The notes under the pieces were generated by a model. The model was not told the DNA's origin, did no database searches, and was given only the letters and a program-made list of their open reading frames with translations. A stretch of DNA of 64,000 nucleotides from Linnemannia schmuckeri. Its lineage: Eukaryota; Mortierellomycota; Mortierellomycetes; Mortierellales; Mortierellaceae. The stretch spans positions 310,001-374,000 of the forward strand of contig JANATG010000007.1 of the NCBI GenBank assembly GCA_029449235.1, written 5' to 3'. Each line of letters begins with the position of its first letter. Position 1 is the first letter of the stretch. The translations under genes and the position numbers were made by a program. Shown piece by piece: positions 47,681 to 58,589 of this stretch.

Positions 47681-48445
47681 CAAAGAGCACTTTTGAAAGC
47701 TCATGAATGTCAATCATTGTTCTGAATTAATCCATCTGCGCTTTTACTTTTTGTGTTTAAGAAAAATTAGTACATTGTTTTAATGTGGAACGATATTTTT
47801 TTTTTCTAATGTGCAATGTCTCATCCTAGAATAAAAACTGAGTTTCTTTATGATAACCTATCTTACATGTGCTAGTTCATTTCGGTGGATATGTCCACGC
47901 TACTTTTGTTGGCTCGTTCATATATGATTTTGAGATGGTTGTCATCGTGAAATGGATGGGGCAGTGTAACTTTTTTTTCAGAAGGGATCAAAACTAACGC
48001 CTCACCATTGCCCTTTTTTTTGGGCATTACTGTCCATCCCTCCTCTCCGTCAATTTTTTCGAAATGTGGAAAGGAATCCAATCACTCACAACAAAAAGGA
48101 GAGCAGAATGCATTTGATGTCATCATCGTGTGGCTGGTTGGCTTTCTGGTTGCACAATCTTTCTTACTGATACTTTTTTTTCTGGAATCCAGTAAAGAGG
48201 AGAGGCTTTGACCTTCGCCCAAATGGAAGAGAAGATATATGATACTGCTGATGTGTTGCACCGGATAACTCTTGTTCACAGGGCTTGTACGTCAATGGAG
48301 TTTTTTTTTTGGGTTATTCTCTTGGCGTCACTGACATTTTCTCCTCCCTTCACAACTCCTTCTATCGCTTGACTGGTTGCTACTACACCGATAGGCTTGA
48401 GGAGAATAATCTTCAGGCGGCACAAGAGGAATCACTCTCATTGAG

Positions 48446-48452
48446 TATAAAA
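48446..48452 (+). promoter_or_regulatory. TATA box
   Basis: TATAAAA followed within 30 bases by the leader CAAGCCAAGCCAACTCAAG, upstream of the peptide gene at 48692. Confidence 0.7.
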
Positions 48453-48691
48453 GAACCGTATCAAATTCACTACAAGCCAAGCCAACTCAAGTGAAGACAA
48501 GTCAAGTAAACACACCAGAAACATTTTCCCAACGAACTGTTCTCTGAAAGGTACATCCTCTACACCTCGCCAAAAGAAACCATTCCCACAAACTTATGCA
48601 CTTGTGCTAGACACAAGGGGACATGAATGTTAACAATCACGTACTTCACTACTTCACTACCCTTCATGCTTAGTACTATCCAATACCAGAA

Positions 48692-48883
48692 ATGGCCCGT
48701 ACCAGTTTCTTCGTTACCATTTTCGTCGTCGTTGCGGCCATGACATCGTCAATGATGCCCGCTGTCCAGGCTGGAACGGCTTGTATCTGCAACCGGGATG
48801 CGTGGAGTGCCCACTGCGGTGGCTGCACCCAAGATGAAATCCGACGAGGTTGTACCCAGCAGTGGAAGGGCAACTGTTCCTAA
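48692..48883 (+). CDS. Small secreted cysteine-rich peptide, member 2
   Basis: 63 residues. The signal peptide starts MARTSFFVTIFVVVAAMTSS and is probably cut after AVQA, leaving about 37 residues. Six cysteines are spaced C-x-C-x8-C-x2-C-x8-C-x7-C, with the local motif AWSAHCGGC. The spacing is identical to the members at 53079 and 54216. A 123-bp intron (48551-48673, GTACAT...TTAG) sits in the 5' leader, and TTTAATAAAC follows the stop near 48962. Function unknown; a disulfide-stabilised secreted peptide is the natural reading. Confidence 0.88.
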   Translation: MARTSFFVTIFVVVAAMTSSMMPAVQAGTACICNRDAWSAHCGGCTQDEIRRGCTQQWKGNCS

Positions 48884-49935
48884 AAATCTATATTTCGCAT
48901 GCCCCCCTCCCCCCACCTTCCTCACCCCATCCAAGCCACAACTCTCTGTTAGTTCCCACAGTTTAATAAACGACAGTCTTGATGTTTAGATATGCTATAT
49001 TGTCATTTGGCGATGAAGTGTGGATCGGATACCCAGAAAAATACGTTTGAGGAGGAAGCAAGGGCCATAAACGTGTATGTGTGTATATTTTAGACTTAAG
49101 GCCGCGTTTATAATGAGAACGAAAATTAATCAGTTTCAAAAAAAAAAAAAAAAAGCTGACAGGAGTAATGATCTCTCTTCTGTTCTCCCAACCCGGAACT
49201 AAAAGACACAGTCTTCGTATCCGACACTGACGCGTTTGCTATCCATGTGTGGTGGTGAAAACGAAATGCAGAAGGCTCTCCCCTATTTTGTTATCATCCT
49301 TTAGCTGTACCTGAGCAAGAGGTTGTCCAAGTTCTCTGGTCATGACAGGCAGTACAAGGCGACTTTGAAAGGAGGTTGCAGAGTTCTACGCCTCATCTCT
49401 CTTACTTTGTTTCTTCCCTCCCGCAGGCCCTTACTTCTACTAACTTTTTTTATTGTAGCAAAATAGCCTTGAATGCAAAGGTGTCTTTGATTCGCAACAC
49501 TCATACCAACGAACCCCTTCGAGAAGGAAAAATGAAGTGATATATTCTCTCGTTCGGATAGAGGGAGAAGGGGATTGTAAACGGCGCAGGCATGGGGCTG
49601 AGAATCACTTCTTGCTCTTGTTGAATCATTTTTCTTGGCTGCTTTTCAGTTCAATTGGATGCCGAGCAGGATAAAGACAAGGAAAGTTGAGGGGACAGTA
49701 CGGGCGTAGCAGGAAGGAAAGAGTAAGGGGTGACATTTGCAAGATGGCTTTGTTTTTAGCGTGTAGTGTTTGCGTGCCGTTTCGCGTTTTGCTTTTGAAC
49801 CTTTTTTTATCTTGTTGGGGGTTGAGAGTTATGGCTATGATGATGCCCATATCATTCTCCTGACAGAGGATAATGAAGGTGCGGTTCATGCGCCAGACAA
49901 AAGGGTAGCTTTGGCCGTGAGAATGAGTTGCCAGG

Positions 49936-49942
49936 TATAAAA
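49936..49942 (+). promoter_or_regulatory. TATA box
   Basis: TATAAAA, followed by the leader CAACTCCAGACAAGCC, upstream of the peptide gene at 50202. Confidence 0.7.
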
Positions 49943-50201
49943 GTATGACAATTTTTACCTCAAAACAACCTACCAATCAACTCCAGACAAGCCAAATCCA
50001 GCCAACCACGTCAAGCAATCCGCTTCTTACTGTTCTTTTCCTTCGGTACACTCGTCTATCCTTATACAAACGGTTAAACCACAATCAGATGGCCAATGTT
50101 TCACAGACCCTTAACCAACATACGTCTTCTTTCTCTACATACGTACTGTTCATCTAACCAGCCGTCTTCATCTTTCCTACTCCGATTCAGGCAACACCAC
50201 C

Positions 50202-50396
50202 ATGACCCGCTCCACCCTTCTTTTCGTCATCTTTGCCGTCATTGCTGTGATGATGTCGTCCATGATGCTCGCTGTCCAGGCCGGTGGCTATGTATGCGAG
50301 TGCTTCTCTTCCGGGGCGTCAAGCATTGCTTGCAGACGTTGCACTGATCTCACCAACTGTATCGAAAGATGGGAGGATGCCTGTCCCGACAACTAA
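50202..50396 (+). CDS. Small secreted cysteine-rich peptide, member 3
   Basis: 64 residues. The signal peptide (MTRSTLLFVIFAVIAVMMSS) is probably cut after AVQA. The mature part has six cysteines, C-x-C-x9-C-x2-C-x5-C-x7-C, with CRRC in place of the usual CGxC and a shortened fourth loop. The 5' UTR intron is 50046-50190 (GTACAC...TTCAG). CAAATAAATA follows near 50499. The mature region has diverged more than the signal peptide, the pattern seen across the array. Confidence 0.85.
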   Translation: MTRSTLLFVIFAVIAVMMSSMMLAVQAGGYVCECFSSGASSIACRRCTDLTNCIERWEDACPDN

Positions 50397-51544
50397 ATTC
50401 TAGTTGTCTGTGTTTCCCTAGTGTTCACTTTATCGAGCGCTCCTCCCCCCTTTTTTTTATCCATCTCCCTCATTCAGAGAACGTCTTTCGTTGTGCAAAT
50501 AAATATATATTCATCTATAACTGAGTTTCTCAAAGTGGTGAGAGGAAAAAAGGGGGTATGTGGAATTACTGGCTGGCCGGCTTGCTGATCGTCATTACTG
50601 TCCGTAAACTTGGGAAACCATACAGCAAGAGTGCAAAAGAGAGAGGGCTTTGTGGGCTCTCCTTGAAAAAAACAACACATTTTTTCGGGCTATGCTGCAT
50701 TTTGTTGACAAAAGATTGTTATATCAGATAGAATGGATGACGGTGACGACAAATGGTACCACCAAAGAAAACAACGGGTAAAGATACATGAATGCTCATC
50801 ACTAAGATAGTTTTTTCACCATATACTGCGGTCATAGCGCATTTTTGTGAAAGGATAACGATCATGGGTAACAATGTGCATAATTTTCAAAGGTATTTGC
50901 TTTCTGTTTTCTTTTACAATTGTTAGGGCTGTAGTCAACTCGGTGTAGATAGTGAGTTCTTTTTTCTTGTTTAGCCTGCTGCAAAGAATGAATGAGATGT
51001 TGCTTGAATAGGAGGCGCATGCTCCGCCTCGTCTCTTCACTGCCCATCTTTCTTTCCTTCTAGCCGTCGTCTCTTGTTACAAGCACATACTATAATAGTT
51101 CACGTCTGCTTTATTCTTTCTACGATACTTTTTGAGCATGGAGAAAAGAGGGGTCGACATTCGAATTTTTTTTCATGGATCAAGTCATGGGCTGTGCCGC
51201 CGCCTCTTAGCTCCTGTTTCTCTTACTGCTTGCATGAATGCCGACCTGAAGCGAAAGGAAAAGAAGATGGGGCAAGGTGGGAAAGGTAAAAAGGAAATAA
51301 AGTGACGATGCTACCGCTCATGCTATACTTCAATGCCTGCTGAGGCCTGTACACACACCAAGAGGAATGGTCGTTGGTTGCAAGTGAAGAAGACGGAGGC
51401 ACTTCCATTTTCTTTTCCCCAGATAGAGAAGAAAATCAGCCTGTTCCTTCTCCTGGCATTGCATTCCTCACCAATAGTGAACGAAAGGTCAATAAGTACA
51501 ACAGTGCGCACACCAACAGGTTTAGGATAAGATGATCGTTCGCG

Positions 51545-51551
51545 TATAAAA
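51545..51551 (+). promoter_or_regulatory. TATA box
   Basis: TATAAAA, followed by the leader CTCAAGCAACCAAGTCCATCC, upstream of the peptide gene at 51763. Confidence 0.7.
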
Positions 51552-51762
51552 AGCCGTTGGTTGTCCTCATGAACTCATGAACTAAGCTCAAGCAACCAAG
51601 TCCATCCAAACCAAATCTACCAAGACCAAGCACCTTTCTTCTCCCAAGTAATACATCCACTCCGTACCATTGACATACATACGTACAACGCTTCAATTTA
51701 CTCGCTTCCACTCATATCCCACCCTCTTTTCCATATCTCAAAAGCTAGCAACCAATCCAACA

Positions 51763-51933
51763 ATGGCCCACACCAAGTTCTTCCTCACCGTCCTTGTCGT
51801 TATCGCTGCGTTGGCGTCGTTCTCGATGCCAGCTGAAGCGGCTACCTGTGTCTGCAACTACCCTGATGGCGCCTACAGTGAAGCGCAAGGCGCCTGCCAA
51901 CCCGAGACTAACGATTGCAGGACCAAACCTTAA
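51763..51933 (+). CDS. Small secreted cysteine-rich peptide, member 4 (four-cysteine variant)
   Basis: 56 residues, below the usual ORF cut-off. The signal peptide (MAHTKFFLTVLVVIAALASF) is probably cut after AEA. The mature part is only about 29 residues with four cysteines, C-x-C-x13-C-x6-C, and ends TKP. The CGxC pair found in other members is not recognisable. The 5' UTR intron is 51648-51748 (GTAATA...CTAG). AAAATAAAT follows near 52051. Either a real short variant with two disulfides or an early stage of decay; the frame and signal peptide are intact. Confidence 0.75.
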   Translation: MAHTKFFLTVLVVIAALASFSMPAEAATCVCNYPDGAYSEAQGACQPETNDCRTKP

Positions 51934-52770
51934 AAAACCTAGATCCCACGATACGTTCCAGCAGAAACAAACATGATCGGTCATTCTCTGTCCCTTGTAT
52001 ATTTTTTCTTAACGCGCTCAGGTCTCTCATGCCGTCCGGAAGCGTGTGAAAATAAATCGATTGACCAGTTTTTTCTTGTTATGACTGAGTGTATAACTGC
52101 CTCTTACCCATCGTGGGACAGATCGCATCACTGACCAAAGGGCGCTTGCTGCACTATGTCGAGCTGCTTTTGTACAGGGTCAGGACAAAGAGGAAATATA
52201 GAAGCGGCTAAGGGTTCCTTCTAGGCGTACCTTTAGAGCCCTCCCCCTCCCTCCCTTTTTTTTTTAGGTCTGACTTACTTACCTTACCTTCTCGTTTATA
52301 CGGCGCGCACTGCTGTAGGTGGTTTCGCTATACATATTATACAGATACACAGCGCGACCAATGAACAAAACGGGGAAAACTCTGTTGGCGATGGTGGTAG
52401 GAGGGAGAATGATTCTAGACTTACAGAAAAAGACCGACCTGGGCAATAGCTGTTGGATCGAACGAGATCTGAGGCATGAATAGACAACAGGATCTGGCGG
52501 AGAAATTATTCTTGGAGTGTCCAATAGCCGCCTTTGCCATGGTCTGTTCTCGATTGTTGAGTGGATCCCACATGTTCTATTCCGAGTGGCCCATACAAGG
52601 GGGCAGGCGCCAGGTGACACCTGAGCTTAATTTACTCGCGGCAATTTTTCTATTGGCGGAGAGGTACGCGCCGTGGGGTCTGTACCAATTGCGTTTGGGC
52701 CACATTCCAATTGGACGCTAGTTTTCTTTTTTGTGTGCGTTCTGGACAAACCTGGGTATCGATGTCGATG

Positions 52771-52778
52771 TATTTAAA
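52771..52778 (+). promoter_or_regulatory. Possible TATA-like element
   Basis: TATTTAAA placed before an AC-rich leader, in the same position as the TATA boxes of neighbouring array genes. Confidence 0.4.
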
Positions 52779-53018
52779 CAGCAGAACAACCAGGTCGGTA
52801 TCAAGAAACAAAGTCATCGAAAACAACAAATCAAGCCTACCAAAGTCTACTACCTAACTATTTCAAGCATCCCTCCAAAAGGTACGCCCCTCTTTTGCTT
52901 TGCCGCATCATTCACTATCCTTGCTTTCAATTCAAGATGCATTTTTTTCTTTCTTGCAGCTCATGGCCATCTACGCATCATTTTCTCACTATCCCCCTTC
53001 CTATCTGCCTTCCCCTCA

Positions 53019-53054
<36 letters not shown>

Positions 53055-53078
53055 GGCTTGCTTTCAGATTTAGTCACC

Positions 53079-53294
53079 ATGGTCCACCTGAGCTTCCTTT
53101 TCGCAGTTCTCGTCGCTGTTGTTGCCTTGACATCGTCGGTGTCGGCTATGCCAGTTGAACCTGCTGTCGCACCCCAGGCCGGTGCTTACTGTGTCTGTAA
53201 CGTGCACGGGTGGAGCTCCCACTGCGGCAGCTGCACCAACGAAGAGACCTGGAAGGGTTGTCACAATGAATGGAGCCAGCACTGTCCTTATTAG
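53079..53294 (+). CDS. Small secreted cysteine-rich peptide, member 5
   Basis: 71 residues. The signal peptide (MVHLSFLFAVLVAVVALTSS) is followed by a short Pro/Ala/Val segment (PVEPAVAPQAG) that may be a propeptide. Six cysteines are spaced C-x-C-x8-C-x2-C-x8-C-x7-C around GWSSHCGSC. The 5' UTR intron is probably 52882-53067 (GTACGC...TTTCAG) and includes a T run of about 29 bases; a TTGCAG at about 52959 is an alternative acceptor. CAAATAAAAA follows near 53394. Confidence 0.86.
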   Translation: MVHLSFLFAVLVAVVALTSSVSAMPVEPAVAPQAGAYCVCNVHGWSSHCGSCTNEETWKGCHNEWSQHCPY

Positions 53295-53971
53295 ACAAAA
53301 ATGGGCAGCACGCCGTCCAGCTTCAAGCACACAAAAAAAATCAATTTTTCGTTTCTCTCCGTTGATGCATTTCGCACAATAATGTACATAGCTCAAATAA
53401 AAAAGCAAGTTGCACTTTTGCTTTCTAGCCTTTTTTTTTTTTTTTTTTTTTTTGGTCATCCGGTGTTTTGCTCTCTCGCCTTTTTCTATGAGATCTGTTA
53501 AAGGAAGGGTACGGATACATGTGTGCCAGTGAATGAGTATGGGAATGTATTAGCCTATGATCTCTCATCCGAATAACATCAGGTGGAAAAGTGGTCGACA
53601 GGAATGGCATATAGGCATGATACAGCATAGTCACCTTTTCTTTTTATTCATCCGGCAGACGGAGACGGAACGGACTGACTTGGTACTAGCGCTAATTGAG
53701 CGTGCGCTAGTAACGTTAAAAATCAATACTAGGATACGAGGGTTTATTCTTAGAGTGTCCAATGGCACTGGGATCCCATGGTCACCTTATTTTTTAGCGC
53801 AGTTCATGCCTGGTGGCACAACGGGGGACCCAGTCGATTTCACTTTATGGTTGGTCGTTGTTCGTTCGGGACATGCACTTCTCGTGGAAAAGTGACACCG
53901 AATCAAATCTTTCAATTGGATGCCTTTCTTGTTTAAATCTCTTGTTACACTTTGCGTTCTTTGTAGCTCTG

Positions 53972-53979
53972 TATATAAA
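53972..53979 (+). promoter_or_regulatory. TATA box
   Basis: TATATAAA followed by CAGCAAGAGGGCGTCC, upstream of the peptide gene at 54216. Confidence 0.55.
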
Positions 53980-54215
53980 CAGCAAGAGGGCGTCCAAGTC
54001 AGCGTTCAAATCACCGCTGCAAATTAACAGGGCCAAACCAGTTAGGTCTAGCTTCATTCAGTTTCAAGCGAAAGCTTTAAAAAAAGGTGTATCATTGCCT
54101 TTGGACATGGTGCACTCTACCCCCTTCAGTGTTGATTTTATTAATTGCTATGATTCGTTGCTCACCACTTCTTTTTTTCCCTCCAACTCCGACATCAAGT
54201 CACCATCTAGTGACC

Positions 54216-54428
54216 ATGCGTCATATTAACTCTCTTTTTACACTTCTCATCGTCGTTGCTGCCATGAGGTCATTGTCCCGGTCATTGCCGATTGACCTTA
54301 CCGTTATTCAAACAGGGATCATATGTGTTTGCGACTTGGCCGGGTGGAATCCTCATTGCGGCTACTGCACCAGAGATGAGACTTTGATAGGCTGTCAGCC
54401 GCATCAAAGCACTGCTTGTGTAGAGTAG
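54216..54428 (+). CDS. Small secreted cysteine-rich peptide, member 6
   Basis: 70 residues. The N-terminus (MRHINSLFTLLIVVAAMRSL) is a hydrophobic signal peptide with an Arg inside, followed by a short SLPIDLTVIQTG linker. Six cysteines follow the exact spacing of the genes at 48692 and 53079, C-x-C-x8-C-x2-C-x8-C-x7-C, around GWNPHCGYC. A probable 5' UTR intron is 54087-54210 (GTGTAT...CTAG), directly before the start context GACCATG. CCATAAAACA near 54497 may serve the 3' end. Confidence 0.84.
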   Translation: MRHINSLFTLLIVVAAMRSLSRSLPIDLTVIQTGIICVCDLAGWNPHCGYCTRDETLIGCQPHQSTACVE

Positions 54429-54833
54429 ACGCAGACAATGTGTGCATAAAACTTCAAAATCTCTTTTTTTTCCTATCTCGCTCGCTCTTTCTCTCCATAA
54501 AACATTGTACTGTACGTCCCATTGTTGCTTGTGCAAGATCGTGAGGTCCAACTCTCTTTTTGTGCCTCTTGCGTCCCTTGCATCCATAACTAAGATTCAC
54601 TCAGACATAACGTTCTGTGATATTTTACCAACAAATCGTTTTCTGACAAAATACGGTGATATTTGTCTACAATACACTGGGTTATTTGGAACGCCACACG
54701 ACTTTTTCTTGGAAGGCTCGTTTTAGGGATTTTTTTTACATAAGACAGTTGAGATACCCCTGTCACCAGTGAGTCGAGCCGCTCCCTTTGTGTCCATCTC
54801 CAAGGCCCCAAAAAACTTAAAACAGGGTAATAG

Positions 54834-55000
54834 GCGAAAGGCGCACTTTCTGGGAGTGAGCTGGCCGCTGTTTTCTCGCATTCCTCGAAACAATGGCAAG
54901 TAATACCATCGAAATCAACGAAATCAAATTATTTGAGTCGCGGCAACCGACTCCCATCCAGGGCGGCGTATCCAGTACATCCGAGGGGTTTACCATGTGT
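54834..55000 (+). repeat. Dispersed repeat, copy 2
   Basis: Diverged copy of the element at 21170-21320 (shared blocks TTTCTCGCATTCCTCGAAAC and GGCGTATCCAGTACATCC). Its right end runs into the left arm of the foldback element beginning near 54994. Confidence 0.8.
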
Positions 55001-55305
55001 GTTTGTCGTGGTCGTTAATGGAGCGAGAAGAAGATTGGTGGTAGAGTAAAGTGAGGAGAGAAGGGTTGAACATATGTTGCCACGTGAGGGGCAGTGTGAG
55101 TGAAATGGGCTTTTAGCTCCCATAGAACTTAATCGCATAGCAGCTGTGCAATTGCAGATTCTCGAAAAATTCAAAATAATATACCTAAGCCCATTTCACT
55201 CACACTGCCCCTCAAGTGGCAACATATATTCAACCCTTCTCTCCTCACTTTACTCTACCACCAATCTTCTTCTCGCTCCATTAACGACTACGACAAACAC
55301 ACATG
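54994..55305. mobile_element. Foldback/MITE-like inverted repeat, 119-bp arms
   Basis: Left arm 54994-55112 and right arm 55187-55305 are reverse complements with about three mismatches, around a 74-bp spacer. Weaker pairing continues outward to about 54970 and 55329. There is no coding capacity. The outer left flank is shared with the 21.2 kb repeat, suggesting one half of the same element there. No clear target-site duplication was found. Confidence 0.75.
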
Positions 55306-55667
55306 ATAACTCCCTTAGGTATACAGTACATACTTGCAATAAGACACCTTGCAATGAGAGTCATGTTCGCTGCGTGGACAAAGCACATTTGACGCATAGA
55401 AATGTTTATCTCACCTTCCCTCCATCACTATTTTTGATGCTCCCCACCCCTTTTCTGCCCTGTGAAAATAGGCTAAGATCTAATTGCAGGACACCAAAGA
55501 GACTCTGCTTCTCCATGAGATATTTTCTTTTGTACATTGCATAGTTTATTAACTCGGTGCCGAGGTAGAAGGTTGTCATTTGGTAGCCAATGGGTAAAGG
55601 ATCAGTAAAGAGAAGCTGAAGTAATGCGTCTAACAAAAATACTGCCGAATGATTCGCCTACCTAGAG

Positions 55668-55675
55668 TATATTAA
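55668..55675 (+). promoter_or_regulatory. Possible TATA-like element
   Basis: TATATTAA before the leader of the peptide gene at 55944, in the usual array position. Confidence 0.4.
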
Positions 55676-55943
55676 CTTGGCGCGCCGTCTTTGAATCTAC
55701 ACCAATCTGAACGAAGTCAATTCAAGCACCACCACCTTCTCCTCCTTCTCAGCTACGCATCCTCCAAGGTAGCCACTCTCCTCCATCCATCTTCTTTCCT
55801 CACGCAAAAGTACATATCAAGCGTGCAGCTTGGCTCACTCTTCCTTATTTGACAGCTATATCCACTCTTTTTGTTCACGCTGACTAACAATAGCCTTTTT
55901 CTTTCCTTCTAGATGATGTAAGGCCCTCACATCAAGATCAACC

Positions 55944-56123
55944 ATGACTCGCTTCTTTGTTGACGTTTTTGTCGACGTCCTTGTCGCCGTTACTGCGATG
56001 GCCTCATTCGTGTCCGCTGGACCCCCCTGTGAATGTCGCTCCAAAAGCGCGTCCGGCATGTCCTATAGCCTCTGTTTGTCGCAGCAGCTCTGGTGGGGCT
56101 GTGTCAACACAAACAGCTGCTGA
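55944..56123 (+). CDS. Small secreted cysteine-rich peptide, member 7 (five-cysteine variant)
   Basis: 59 residues. It resembles the first member (46242): CEC start, WGC near the end and final NSC. It has only five cysteines, C-x-C-x12-C-x8-C-x5-C, because the residue matching the CDGWC second cysteine is gone. The signal segment MTRFFVDVFVDVLVAVTAM contains two Asp within the hydrophobic core, made by a repeated GTC-GAC-GT unit, which should weaken export. The 5' UTR intron is 55769-55912 (GTAGCC...CTAG); a two-codon ATGATGTAA upstream ORF follows the acceptor. Intact frame but probably decaying. Confidence 0.7.
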   Translation: MTRFFVDVFVDVLVAVTAMASFVSAGPPCECRSKSASGMSYSLCLSQQLWWGCVNTNSC

Positions 56124-56863
56124 GCCCTTAAGTTCGACGCGTCGACTACAGACGATAGAAAAAACCCCGTATAGTAGCCCTCTTACTCTAGGATACTAGC
56201 CTTCTTCCTCTGATTACAAGAAACAATCCTTTAAATCATCTTTCATATCTTTTCTTGTTGTACGTAATGTTTTGGGAGTGATTGCAGTGCGAACAAACGA
56301 GCATCGGAATGTCGGCTGTCGGTTTCCACCACTAATTGTGACCAAACCCGTGGTGAAAAAATGGATGGTTGATCATCGTTTTTTTTTTCTTTTGGCTTTT
56401 CTTTCCATCTTTCATGTTTATACCTAGGAATGAGAATAGCTCGCTATTACAATATATATTCAATTCTCTACACCTGTTTTTTTCATTTTTCTTACCACAA
56501 AGATCTATAGAATACGTTTTTCTGACTCCTTTTTTTTTCCTTTCAGCCTCTCGAAAAAAACACTCCTCAGCATGGATTTGAACACAACCCATAAGTAGGG
56601 ATGAGCGAGTTATCACTAAACGAACTGACTGTAAGAAAAATGCATCTAAGGTATAAAAACAACCACTTCGGACCGACGGGGTCCCAATCCCCTCCCCTTT
56701 CTTCAAACAGGCACCAAACTAATGGTAAGCGTTCCTATTTTCAATCTACCCAACCCCTTACTCTTGCTTCCCCTGTCCTATTCATCTCGCTCAACATTGC
56801 CATATCTTTTTTTCTCCCTCTCCATGTTTAGTTTTGATAGGACCCTTGGTTACTACCGAGAAC

Positions 56864-57037
56864 ATGACAAGAACCAGCATTCTTTTCATATGAATAGTCG
56901 TGGTTACCACCACTATGGCAATCGTATCGCCAAGAGCCCACACTGGATTCTCATGCAGATCATAGCACTATGACCACTGCGCCTTCGGAGAGCTTGTCAA
57001 GCTCTGTTTCGAATACCATGCCCCAAGCTGCCTATAG
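56864..57037 (+). pseudogene. Broken cysteine-rich peptide gene (two in-frame stops)
   Basis: It starts ATGACAAGAACCAGCATTC, like the intact MTRTS/MARTS members, and follows a typical leader intron (56651-56840, AAG-GTATAA...GATAG). In the original frame a TGA falls at codon 10 and a TAG in the mature part. The reading can still be followed to a final TAG at 57035-57037, near the expected length (58 codons). A DHC...C...SC pattern remains, while the first C-x-C is reduced to one Cys and CGxC has lost one. Length conserved with point lesions only suggests recent inactivation. Confidence 0.7.
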
Positions 57038-58021
57038 CTTTACTATCTCTCTCTATCAAAAGCCCTCTTTTTTTTTAATAGCAAAGTTGTACTTATAGTA
57101 AACGTAAAGGCAGAGAGGGAAAAATAAACCTCTATCCACATCATCGCGAATGACTGAACTCATGTACAGCGCAGTTGGCAAGGTATATTGAAATAGACCG
57201 ATAGGCGAGTATTATTTTTCGCCCATGCCAAAACGTTCTGCCACTGTCTCGGAGAGAAACCGGAGTCACGGTTTTATGTTTGGAGGAGAAGTTATCATAT
57301 CATCTGCTCTCTTTTTTACTCCATCCCCTCGCCTCTTCCTCTTGCTTGGTTGTCAACATTTTACCCTCAAATGCGATAACCTCTTTTTTAACCATAGTTA
57401 GAGTCGGATGAGACTAATTTGACGATCCCTAATGTGACAGGGGAGGGTGCGCACGATAATTTATGTTCTGGGCGTTTAACAACCCATCCCACAACAGCCC
57501 AACTTTCAATTGTGTTACTGCTATGCTTTTCTTGAGGCGCTGCTGCATGTCATTGTGAGTATGATTTGCACGCCGCCCATTGGGTCACTCGAGGTGAAGT
57601 ACTCTTCCGTTTTGCCCATGAGGATCAATATTACGGTTCCCTTTGTTCTCCTTTCGTACTGCGCATTGTTCTCATAGTATGCGATTGGACGCGTTGGAGC
57701 TTTTGGCTTTAGTATGTTGGACGTTAAAGACGCCTCCCTCAACGCCTCCATTTCTTTTGCTTGTTCACGGCGCTCAATACTTGTGTACTTAACGCAGACA
57801 AAACTTTCGTGGCCGTGCATGAGCTTTTGTATTTTTGCTCTTGTTGTCAGGATGAGAGATGAACAAATTACTGCCTATGCCTTTTCGACTTTTACTCTAG
57901 ATCATGTTTTTGCCACCGACGCCTGTGGGTTTTTGGTCAAGTAGGGTGTTTTTTTTGTTGACATAACGAACACACTGGAGGGGATAATTGTAACCTTCAT
58001 TAGGACAGGTTGGAAAGTTGT
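57038..58021. other. Intergenic within the array
   Basis: About 1 kb between a broken copy and a foldback element. No ORF with family features or other recognisable gene. Confidence 0.5.
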
Positions 58022-58559
58022 ACACCCTCCGTAAAATAAAGATGGCACGACTACGTGTAAAAGAGTGTGCATGGGGTGTGTCGATGAAAATAAAAAATGG
58101 GATGTGTAAGGTTATGTTTCCACTTTTTCGCACACTCGGGTGCCATGATCTGTAACCGGCATGCTACACTCTCCTGTGGGCTGGCCCAAATATATGTTTT
58201 TGCACTCGACCGTGTGTGTTATTCGAATTGGCGAGTTTGCTTCCCCCTCCCTCTCTCTGTTTTGAGTAATTGGCACGCCCACTCCACACTGTCGTGCCAT
58301 TTTGGCCTAGTTTTCGCCATATGTTTTCCAACCCATGGATGTCCATGGTCTGTCTTTTACAACACACACGGTCGAGTGCAAAAACATATATTTGGGCCAG
58401 CCCACAGGAGAGTGTAGCATGCCGGTTACAGATCATGGCACCCGAGTGTGCGAAAAAGTGGAAACATAACCTTACACATCCCATTTTTTATTTTCATCGA
58501 CACACCCCATGCACACTCTTTTACACGTAGTCGTTCCATCTTTATTTTACGGGGAGTGT
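58022..58559. mobile_element. MITE with nearly perfect 199-bp terminal inverted repeats
   Basis: Left arm 58022-58220 and right arm 58361-58559 are reverse complements with about three mismatches in 199. The outer ends read ACACCCTCCGTAAAATAAAG (left) and ACACTCCCCGTAAAATAAAG (right, complement). A 140-bp spacer has no coding capacity but holds GGCACG...CGTGCC and CCATGGATGTCCATGG palindromes. Near-identity of the arms means a recent insertion or conversion. No convincing target duplication is seen. It ends 30 bp before the TATA box at 58590. Confidence 0.88.
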
Positions 58560-58589
58560 TCAGATTACTTTTCATTAAGTTCTTTCGGG

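Noticed and set aside
49945..50157. 70-residue ORF just upstream of the peptide gene at 50202
   Set aside because: It spans the AC-rich leader and the proposed 5' UTR intron, not a separate gene.
58097..58484. Two overlapping 106-residue ORFs on opposite strands sharing the same first about 40 residues
   Set aside because: They are the two arms of the inverted repeat read in each direction, not genes.
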